Part shown: one piece after another, positions 1 through 5,549 of the stretch | Layout of the letters: every line of letters starts with the position of its first letter | Numbering within the stretch: position 1 is the stretch's first letter | Assembly (NCBI GenBank): GCA_016207625.1 | Contig: JACQPF010000071.1 | Coordinates: 1 to 6,302, forward strand | Length of the DNA: 6,302 bases | Origin: Elusimicrobiota bacterium | GTDB lineage: Bacteria; Elusimicrobiota; Elusimicrobia; FEN-1173 | Direction: 5' to 3' | The notes under the pieces: generated by a model | Database searches by the model: none | What the model was told of the DNA's origin: nothing | What the model saw: only the letters and a program-made list of their open reading frames with translations | Position numbers and translations under genes: made by a program

Positions 1-287
1 AACGCCTGGAGCGCCGGGGCGAACGCCGGGAAGAGCATGGGGAGCACATGCAGGAGCAGGCCGACAAGATGCATCAAAAGGCCGACGAGCTGCGGGAGAA
101 AGGCAATGAGAACGCGGCCGATCGTCTGGATCGCAACGCCGACCGGCGGGAACGCCACGGAGAGCGCGTGGAAAGACAAGGCGAGCGGATGCAGCGCCGG
201 GGCGAACGCCGGGAAAAACGCGGTGAGCGCATGCAACGGCAAGGCGACCGCATGCAGAACCGCGGAGAGCATCACCAGGGCAAGTAA
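1..287 (+). CDS. Heptad-repeat charged protein, 3' end only
   Basis: This is the C-terminal 94 codons of a gene that begins before the window. The frame is open from base 3 and stops at TAA 285-287. An internal ATG at 48 exists, but the repeat pattern continues upstream of it without a break, so 48 is unlikely to be the true start. The product is almost entirely Arg, Glu, Gln, Gly, Asp, Lys, His and Met, with no Cys and no hydrophobic core. It follows a seven-residue period, (Gly/Ala)-(Glu/Asp)-(Arg/Lys/His)-x-x-x-x, often with Met, Leu or Val at position 4. That is an a/d heptad pattern with a small residue at a, which suggests a helical coiled coil. The next gene starts 3 nt downstream, so the two are probably one transcript. 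I do not recognise a family. The N-terminus, and any signal peptide, lies outside the window. I am fairly sure it is coding because the heptad period keeps to this frame. Confidence 0.75.
   Translation, partial: RLERRGERREEHGEHMQEQADKMHQKADELREKGNENAADRLDRNADRRERHGERVERQGERMQRRGERREKRGERMQRQGDRMQNRGEHHQGK
18..284 (+). repeat. In-frame 21-nt (heptad) tandem repeat
   Basis: Codons for Gly or Ala recur every 21 nt at 18, 39, 60, 81 and 102. After a 36-nt interval they recur at 138, 159, 180, 201, 222, 243 and 264. This gives twelve degenerate units of seven codons. The codon after each Gly/Ala is Glu, Asp or Asn, and the third is usually Arg, Lys or His. Unit copies differ at the DNA level, apart from a 23-nt exact repeat at 10-32 and 193-215. 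These two copies are 183 nt (61 codons) apart and in the same frame. Confidence 0.8.
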
Positions 288-290
288 GGC

Positions 291-1256
291 TTGTTGAAAC
301 CCCTCAGAGTGGGAATCCTTTTGACGTCGGCCTTCGGCCTCGCGGCCGGAGGCCAACGTCTTTGGGCGGGAGCCCGGCTGGAGGCGAACGCGCTTTCAGG
401 CGACGGCGGCTATCGGGAGAGATCCTTTTCCGCCGCCGTCCGGCTCCCCTGGGAAACGCCCGACGGCCGGAACGGCCCGGAACCCATCAGCCGGTTTGGG
501 TTCCGGGGGGCGCGGACCGTCTACGGGTTGGAGGACGCCCCGGAAACCCGCACGACGGAAATCGGCGGAGGCCTGGAGTTTTTCGAGCGCGCTTCCCTCG
601 ATCTGGGCTTCTGGAACACGCCGGCGACTTCCGACCAACCCGGAGCTTACCAGGCGAACGGATGGAACGGGTCCTTTTCGGTTTGGGGGCCGGGATGGTT
701 TCCGAACCTTCGCTTCGACCGGCCGAACAAAGACGGCCTCTTGGACAGTTCCATCAGCTTGTCCTGGGGGAAGACGGACCACGAGGAACGGTTTGAGCGG
801 GTGATGCGCCGGGGCCGCCAGAACTACTGGGCGGTCCTCGAGGAGCGGTATGCCGGGCTCTCTCTGACGGAGACGTTTTGGGGGATCACTTCCCTCAGCC
901 TTAATGGGGAGACCCATTCCTATGAGCAGGACATCGAGCGGTTGGCCCAGCGCCTGGAATTCCTTTCGCTCAACAACGTCTCGGCGGCGAACACATTGGA
1001 ACTCCTGCAGGGGTTCGCCGATAAATCCTGGGGCGTGGGATTTGTCCAAGTCCTAAGGAGTTGGGGAGACCTCTCTTTGAGCTGGCAGCGGACCACCTAC
1101 ATCATCGGGATCTCGCCGCGCTCAGACCGCGCCAAACTGCAAACCACGGGCTACATCGGCCCCTATTTTTCCGTCACAGGCACGTATGAACAGTTCAAAC
1201 CCAAAGGGCAAGAGAAAACAAACTACGCGGGCTTCGGCGTCGGAGTGAGTTTTTAG
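291..1256 (+). CDS. Putative outer-membrane beta-barrel protein, unknown function
   Basis: The product is about 321 residues and unrecognised. The N-terminus looks like a Sec signal peptide: Lys3 and Arg6, a hydrophobic run at about residues 7-20, and a plausible signal peptidase I site after Leu-Trp-Ala near residue 26. The mature part has many short strands with alternating hydrophobic and polar residues, rich in Gly, Trp, Tyr and Phe. It ends in GVGVSF; a terminal Phe after an alternating strand is the usual BAM-recognised signal of outer-membrane barrels. The length would suit a barrel of about 10-14 strands. There is no Cys, so it is not a lipoprotein. Start choice is uncertain: tandem TTG codons lie at 291 and 294, only 3 nt after the upstream stop, with a weak AAGG just ahead. 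A GTG at 309 would spoil the signal peptide. The gene ends at TAG 1254-1256, directly against the end of ccdA. Barrel and export are inferred; a periplasmic beta-rich protein is the alternative. Confidence 0.8.
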   Translation: MLKPLRVGILLTSAFGLAAGGQRLWAGARLEANALSGDGGYRERSFSAAVRLPWETPDGRNGPEPISRFGFRGARTVYGLEDAPETRTTEIGGGLEFFERASLDLGFWNTPATSDQPGAYQANGWNGSFSVWGPGWFPNLRFDRPNKDGLLDSSISLSWGKTDHEERFERVMRRGRQNYWAVLEERYAGLSLTETFWGITSLSLNGETHSYEQDIERLAQRLEFLSLNNVSAANTLELLQGFADKSWGVGFVQVLRSWGDLSLSWQRTTYIIGISPRSDRAKLQTTGYIGPYFSVTGTYEQFKPKGQEKTNYAGFGVGVSF

Positions 1257-1982
1257 TCACAGCACGAACCGGTTCAGGAAGGGAAAAAACCTCGTCAATT
1301 CCGAGAACCGGTCGATGAAAATCAAAATCCCCACCCCCATTAACAGCAGTCCCGCCGCCACCTCGCCCCAGCGTATGAACCTCCTGTATTTCTCAAAGAA
1401 CTTGAGGAAGCGGCCGACGCCGAAAGCCGTCAGGATGAAGGGGATGCCGATGCCCATGGAATAGATGAAGAGGAGGGACATCCCCTTCGTCAGGCTTCCT
1501 TCCGTGACGGACAGCGTGAGGAGCGAGGCCAGGATCGGCCCCACGCAAGGGGTCCATCCGAAGGCGAAAGCCATGCCCATGAGGAGAGCGCCCATCGTCC
1601 CCGGCTTGAACCGGGAGAGCGAGGCGCTTTTTTGGTAATACAGCCACTTGATCGGCAACACGCCCATGACGTGAAGGCCGAAGAGAACGATCAGCAGGCC
1701 CGCCGCCCTTTTCAGGAGGGGCATGTGCCCCGCCAGAGGGCTTCCCAACCCCGACGCGAAGGCCCCCAGCAAGGTGAAGACGATGGAGAAGCCGACGACG
1801 AACATGAGGGCGCTCACGACGGCTTTCCGCAAGACGAGATGGCGGTCCGTCGGGCCGGACAGCTCCTGGAAGGAAACGCCTGAAATCAGAGAAATGTAGC
1901 CGGGCACGAGCGGCAGGACGCAGGGGGAAAGAAAAGACACCAATCCGGCCACGAACGCGACGGCGAAATTGATTTGTTCCAT
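1257..1982 (-). CDS. ccdA: CcdA-type transmembrane thiol-disulfide electron carrier
   Basis: The product is a 241-residue inner-membrane protein of the CcdA/DsbD-beta family. Members pass electrons from cytoplasmic thioredoxin through a membrane Cys pair to periplasmic thioredoxin-like proteins, often for cytochrome c maturation. About six membrane segments are visible, near residues 5-33, 53-78, 90-110, 130-157, 165-190 and 205-224. The two family motifs are present: FLSPCVLPLVPGY (Cys21) in helix 1 and GWTPCVGPI (Cys146) in helix 4. These are the expected redox pair, and each sits beside the expected prolines. The length is normal for stand-alone CcdA. The frame stays open to 2147, but Met at 1982 starts the conserved N-terminus. 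It lies 4 nt after the thioredoxin gene's stop, with GGGTGA (1992-1987) overlapping that stop as a modest ribosome site, so translational coupling is likely. It would be the membrane partner of the upstream thioredoxin protein. Confidence 0.93.
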   Translation of the reverse strand: MEQINFAVAFVAGLVSFLSPCVLPLVPGYISLISGVSFQELSGPTDRHLVLRKAVVSALMFVVGFSIVFTLLGAFASGLGSPLAGHMPLLKRAAGLLIVLFGLHVMGVLPIKWLYYQKSASLSRFKPGTMGALLMGMAFAFGWTPCVGPILASLLTLSVTEGSLTKGMSLLFIYSMGIGIPFILTAFGVGRFLKFFEKYRRFIRWGEVAAGLLLMGVGILIFIDRFSELTRFFPFLNRFVL

Positions 1983-1986
1983 GGCG

Positions 1987-2979
1987 TCACCCGAACGTGA
2001 ACGTGTAGGCCCGGACGCCCGGGCGCTTGAACCGAAGTTCCAGGACGTGTTCCCCGTGAGCGGTGCGCGTGAAGTTGTAAAGCCGGGAATCCGAGATGCG
2101 GTCGTCGATTCCCCGGTTGGCGTCCGTCGCCGGTTTGCCGTCGACATAAACGTCGACGGGAACCTCTTGGCCGTTCTCCGTGTCGAGCACCATGTTCGCT
2201 TTATTGGACGTGTACCGGACGAGGATTTTTCCCTCCGGGGACATCAATCGGGCGAACTCCTTTTCGATCCGCCAATCGCCCACCAGATAGAACGTGTCCG
2301 CCTTGATGTCCTTGGGCTCAAGGAAGGTCTGGGTTTTCCCCCGGGAAACGCCCTCGCGGTTCCCGATCTTCGACAGCCGCTCGTACCCCAGGTAGATTTC
2401 CGGCGTGTGGGGTTTCGCGAGGTCCGCTCCCTCCCTGGGGGCGGTTCCTTCGGCGGCCGGGCCTTTCAGGCCGAGCAGCTCCCGGATCTTGCTTTCCATC
2501 TTGTCGTAGTTCCCTTCCCCGAACTGCTGGAACACCACGGATCCCGACGGGTCCGCCAAGTAATGGGCCGGCCAATAGCGGTTGGAATAGGCGCTCCACA
2601 TCTTGTAGTCGTTGTCCATGGCGACGGGGAAGGGGAGGCGGTGCCGGTCGATGGCCGCTTGAACGTTTCGGGGATCTTTCTCGAACCGGAATTCCGGCGT
2701 GTGGATGCCGACGATCTCCAAACCCTTGTCATGGTATTTCTCATACCAGGACTTGACGTGAGGCATGGTGCGGATGCAGTTCACGCAGGAGTACGTCCAA
2801 AAATCGATCAGGACGACCCGGCCCTTGAGCTCTCCCCGTGTGAGGGGTTCTTGGGTGTTCAACCATTGGGTGATGCCCTCGAATTCCGGCATCTCCGCGC
2901 GGCGGGCCTGCAGCAAAGGCGGGCGAAGAAGCCCGGCCAGGAACAAGGGAATCCCAAAGAGCAAAAAAGGACGGCGCAT
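1987..2979 (-). CDS. DipZ-type periplasmic thioredoxin-like protein with C-terminal beta domain
   Basis: The product is 330 residues. Residues 1-28 form an N-terminal export signal or anchor (Arg2-Arg3, then a hydrophobic run, possible cleavage after Leu-Gln-Ala). Residues about 35-170 are a TlpA-like thioredoxin fold with the redox motif WTYSCVNC (Cys65, Cys68), Pro73 after it, and the cis-proline region YWPAHY (Pro137). Residues about 190-330 match the C-terminal domain of DipZ proteins: TPEIYLGYERL at its start, GDW near 234, VDGKP near 280, and the ending GVRAYTFTFG. That domain is a carbohydrate-binding-module-like beta sandwich of unclear role. In DipZ, CcdA is fused ahead of these two modules; here ccdA is a separate gene just downstream. 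Expected role: a periplasmic disulfide reductase fed by CcdA. The start at 2979 is fixed by a perfect AGGAGG 5 nt upstream. The 69-nt gap to the upstream gene has no clear terminator, so co-transcription is likely. Confidence 0.92.
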   Translation of the reverse strand: MRRPFLLFGIPLFLAGLLRPPLLQARRAEMPEFEGITQWLNTQEPLTRGELKGRVVLIDFWTYSCVNCIRTMPHVKSWYEKYHDKGLEIVGIHTPEFRFEKDPRNVQAAIDRHRLPFPVAMDNDYKMWSAYSNRYWPAHYLADPSGSVVFQQFGEGNYDKMESKIRELLGLKGPAAEGTAPREGADLAKPHTPEIYLGYERLSKIGNREGVSRGKTQTFLEPKDIKADTFYLVGDWRIEKEFARLMSPEGKILVRYTSNKANMVLDTENGQEVPVDVYVDGKPATDANRGIDDRISDSRLYNFTRTAHGEHVLELRFKRPGVRAYTFTFG

Positions 2980-2984
2980 ACGGT

Positions 2985-2990
2985 CCTCCT
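2985..2990 (-). promoter_or_regulatory. Ribosome binding site of the DipZ-type gene
   Basis: On the minus strand this reads AGGAGG, a full match to the anti-16S consensus, 5 nt before the ATG at 2979. It settles the start of the thioredoxin-like gene. Confidence 0.85.
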
Positions 2991-3048
2991 ATCAATTTGC
3001 GGCATTCTCTCTCATTCCCTATACGCGCCGAGAGCGGTTTTGGATTTG

Positions 3049-5439
3049 TCAGGGAAGGCGGAGTTCCACGATCAAAGGCAAATGGTCCGAGGCCACTTTA
3101 TCGAGCTCCGTGTTGGGGACTTCGATGTTCAGCACTTCCACGCCGGGCAGGACATACACGTGGTCGATCCGGCCCAACGGGTAGCGGCCGAACCACGTGT
3201 TCAAGGGACGGTGGCTTTCCATCTCGCGTTGGGCGTCTTTCAGGCAGCGGCTCAGTTTCCGTTCCACCAGGGAGCCTGGCAGCGCGTTGAAATCCCCGCA
3301 CAGGACGGCGGGGGCGCGGCAATCCGGATGCGCCAGCCAGCGGGGGCCGAGGAGTTCGTCCACTTGGATCGAGCGTTCCCTCCGGGAAAGGCTCAGGTGC
3401 GTGTTGATGACCTGCACGCTCAGGGCCGGATCGAGGGCGATCGAGACCCACAACGCGCCGCGCGGCTCAAGGAAAAGGCCGGGAGGAAGCCCCGGCAATG
3501 GCTCGGCGCGGACGAGCATCATGGGGGTGCGGCTGAAGATCGCGTCGCCGTACTGCTCCTCCTCCATCCGCATGGCGGGCAGGAAATGAAAGAGCATCTT
3601 CAGTTCCTGGGCGATGATGTGGGCTTGGTCGACATGGCCTGAGCGCGGGCGGCCCACGTCGAGCTCCTGCAGGGCCACCACGTCCACGGCATGCCGCGCG
3701 ATCACGCGGGCGATGCGCTCGGGGAAATACTTTCCATCCATGCCCAAGCAGCTGTGGACGTTGTAGGTCATGAGGCGCAGCGTGTGGAATTTCTTTGGAG
3801 AAACGGGGGCCTCCGCGAAGGGTTCTTCGGGCGTCCGCTTCAAGAAGCGGAGGGCGGCCCGGTGGATGTCGGCGGGGCGCAGGTAGAGCCGGTTTCGCGC
3901 CGGAAGCGGCGCGTCCACGGGGAGGAGGGCGAAAGCGCCCGTTTCCTCCGTGCCCGGCCCGCCGTGACAGCCGTTTTCGACGGCAAGGCCGATGGGCCGC
4001 TGGTTCTTCCTCCAGCCGGAAATCACGAACACGCCCGCGGCGGGATGGTGGCAGAGGTCCAGGAGGTCCTGGCCCATCTCCTCGAGGAACGGATGGTTCG
4101 CCCCGAAGAGCCGGCGGAAATCGCTCGGAAGGTGATACTCTCCGTCCTCGGTGAACGCCCACGCCGTTCCAGGTTCGTCGGCGACGAACACGAGGGGGAT
4201 CCGCGCTGTTTTCACGAGCTCGCGGGCCCAATGATGTTTCTTCTCGCAGGACAGCTCGCCGAGAAGATAGACGTACCCCAAAGGCCCCATGGACGTCACG
4301 GCGTAATGCGAATCGGCCAATTCGTCTTCCATGGGGGGCGTGGGCGGGATGAGTTTTCCGAGGGCGCTCATGCCCGGCAGATGGAGTCGGTACGGGTGGA
4401 ATCGGCGATAGCGTCTTTTCCAACGGTGGGGGAAGACTTTTCCGTTGAAAAGGCTCTGCACCGCCTCCGGCAGCGTCCGCCCATATTTCGCCTGGTAGGG
4501 GATCGGATCTTCTTGGCCGTGATCGGAATAGACCCAGACATCGTAGGCCCGTCGGGAGGACCTTTGGGCCGCCCTCCAGATCTGCCCGATGGCGCGGTCG
4601 ATGCCCGTGAGGGTCCAATGGGCATACCGTGAAGACGGCCCGCGGCGGTGCGATTGCTCGTCGTATCCGACGAGGTTTAGGTGGATGACGGGCAGCCCCC
4701 GGGCGACGTCGATTTTCACTCCCGCCGTGCTCAGGTCCCGGAGCAGGACGCAGACCCCCAAGCGGGTGAAAATATACCGCATCTCCTTGATGACGTCTTG
4801 GCCGGCCCAAACGCTGCGCAGGAAATCTCCCACGGCGTAAAGGAGTTCAAGGAAAAAATGAAAAACCAGACGAACGAGGGTGAAGGCGTTGGCCAAAACC
4901 AGCAAGGGCATGGCCAAGGGATGGGACGGCTCTTTCCACTCGCCCCAGCCCAAGTTGGCCATGCAGAAATGGGACTCCCTGGCTCCGCCGACGAAGATGT
5001 CGGAATAGGCGCTGCCGCCGTCCAAGAGCCCCGGTCGGCCGTCTTTCAGCCGGGCCTCAATGTCCGTCACCGTGTCCGGTTGAAACATCTTCACGACGTG
5101 TCCGGTCTTGGGGTTGACGAACCCGAACGCGGGCACCGCCCCTTTGACTCCGTAGAAGATCTCTCCTTGCACGGCGGGCGTGCTGGACGGCAATCCGGAG
5201 TAGAGAGAGTGAAGGTCGTACCGCTCATGGATCAGGAGCCCGGCCAGGAAAGGCATGGCTTTGTTTTGCAGAGCGCGCTGCAATTGATGGAGGGAGAGCC
5301 CGTCCACTTGGATCATCACCAGTCCGGGCTCCGTGGCGGTGTCGACGGATTCGGGCAAGCGCAGAAGGCGGGCCGCCCATTCGCTCAGGCTGGAGATCTG
5401 TTGAACCTTCCGGTAAACCGATTCGAGCCGGCCGATCAT
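3049..5439 (-). CDS. Fusion: alkaline-phosphatase-superfamily phosphodiesterase + EEP-family phosphodiesterase
   Basis: The product is a 796-residue, two-enzyme protein. Residues about 36-530 form a type I phosphodiesterase/nucleotide pyrophosphatase-like domain. Its likely two-metal ligands are all visible: Asp46 (IQVDGL), Thr87 as nucleophile (LPSSTPA), Asp260 and His264 (GYDEQSH), Asp306-His307 (YSDHGQ) and His492 (CHGGPG). Residues about 553-796 form an endonuclease/exonuclease/phosphatase (EEP) domain: Asn560 (TYNVHS), Glu592 (LQELD), His681 (NTHL), Asp716 and Asn718 (GDFNALP), Asp759 (RIDHV), and Asp785-His786 (SDHLP). Both sites therefore look active. A linker rich in Pro, Glu and Ala at 535-550 separates them. 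There is no N-terminal signal peptide, but residues 175-207 are strongly hydrophobic and may insert in or lie on a membrane. The frame is open to 5487; Met at 5439 is chosen for its AGGAGG site. The EEP half resembles the YbhP-like group, whose E. coli member sits beside a cardiolipin synthase gene, so a phospholipid substrate is possible. The actual substrate is unknown. Confidence 0.9.
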   Translation of the reverse strand: MIGRLESVYRKVQQISSLSEWAARLLRLPESVDTATEPGLVMIQVDGLSLHQLQRALQNKAMPFLAGLLIHERYDLHSLYSGLPSSTPAVQGEIFYGVKGAVPAFGFVNPKTGHVVKMFQPDTVTDIEARLKDGRPGLLDGGSAYSDIFVGGARESHFCMANLGWGEWKEPSHPLAMPLLVLANAFTLVRLVFHFFLELLYAVGDFLRSVWAGQDVIKEMRYIFTRLGVCVLLRDLSTAGVKIDVARGLPVIHLNLVGYDEQSHRRGPSSRYAHWTLTGIDRAIGQIWRAAQRSSRRAYDVWVYSDHGQEDPIPYQAKYGRTLPEAVQSLFNGKVFPHRWKRRYRRFHPYRLHLPGMSALGKLIPPTPPMEDELADSHYAVTSMGPLGYVYLLGELSCEKKHHWARELVKTARIPLVFVADEPGTAWAFTEDGEYHLPSDFRRLFGANHPFLEEMGQDLLDLCHHPAAGVFVISGWRKNQRPIGLAVENGCHGGPGTEETGAFALLPVDAPLPARNRLYLRPADIHRAALRFLKRTPEEPFAEAPVSPKKFHTLRLMTYNVHSCLGMDGKYFPERIARVIARHAVDVVALQELDVGRPRSGHVDQAHIIAQELKMLFHFLPAMRMEEEQYGDAIFSRTPMMLVRAEPLPGLPPGLFLEPRGALWVSIALDPALSVQVINTHLSLSRRERSIQVDELLGPRWLAHPDCRAPAVLCGDFNALPGSLVERKLSRCLKDAQREMESHRPLNTWFGRYPLGRIDHVYVLPGVEVLNIEVPNTELDKVASDHLPLIVELRLP

Positions 5440-5443
5440 GGAC

Positions 5444-5449
5444 CCTCCT
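5444..5449 (-). promoter_or_regulatory. Ribosome binding site of the phosphodiesterase/EEP gene
   Basis: On the minus strand this reads AGGAGG, 4 nt before the ATG at 5439. It selects this start over the in-frame ATG at 5487, which would add 16 residues encoded across the promoter region. Confidence 0.85.
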
Positions 5450-5459
5450 GTGCCCTTAT

Positions 5460-5487
5460 ATTTTACAATTTGAAAAATGACAGGCAA
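5460..5487 (-). promoter_or_regulatory. Possible promoter of the phosphodiesterase/EEP operon
   Basis: On the minus strand TTGCCT (5487-5482) and TAAAAT (5465-5460) are separated by 16 nt and resemble sigma-70 boxes. Transcription would begin around 5453, giving a very short leader of roughly 14 nt before the start codon. The -35 match is only moderate. A nearby TATAAG (5460-5455) is an alternative -10 but lacks a well-placed -35. Confidence 0.35.
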
Positions 5488-5498
5488 AAAGCCATAAT
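5470..5498 (+). promoter_or_regulatory. Sigma-70-like promoter of trpB2
   Basis: TTGAAA (5470-5475) and CATAAT (5493-5498) are separated by exactly 17 nt. Each box matches the consensus at five of six bases. The start of transcription would fall near 5505, leaving a leader of about 45 nt. That is too short for a classical trp attenuator with a leader peptide and paired hairpins. It overlaps the possible minus-strand promoter, so the two could compete. Confidence 0.6.
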
Positions 5499-5532
5499 CC
5501 GGAAGGTATCGTCAAGCGCTTCAATTCAATGT

Positions 5533-5539
5533 AAAAGGA
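5533..5539 (+). promoter_or_regulatory. Ribosome binding site of trpB2
   Basis: AAAAGGA lies 10 nt before the ATG at 5550. This is slightly long but workable spacing. A nearer ATG at 5539 is out of frame and reads only four codons. Confidence 0.55.
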
Positions 5540-5549
5540 TGCAAACGCC

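Noticed and set aside
10..215. CRISPR-like array from the repeated 23-mer.
   Set aside because: There are only two exact copies, both in frame within a coding heptad repeat, with no regular spacers and no cas genes.
37..297. 86-residue open frame in another phase of the repeat region.
   Set aside because: The Gly/Ala-(Glu/Asp) heptad pattern is coherent only in the frame ending at 287. The other frame is a by-product of the repeat.
1983..2147. N-terminal extension of ccdA by 55 codons.
   Set aside because: It is the thioredoxin gene's coding sequence read in another frame. The added residues are Ser/Thr/Arg-rich and not CcdA-like, and Met at 1982 begins the conserved N-terminus.
2980..3048. 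Terminator or separate promoter between the phosphodiesterase/EEP and thioredoxin genes.
   Set aside because: Only a weak CTCTC/GAGAG pairing and no T-run were found, and no convincing -35/-10 pair. Read-through is the simpler reading.
5440..5487. Start of the phosphodiesterase/EEP gene at 5487.
   Set aside because: It would translate through the ribosome site and promoter region. The ATG at 5439 has AGGAGG at proper distance.
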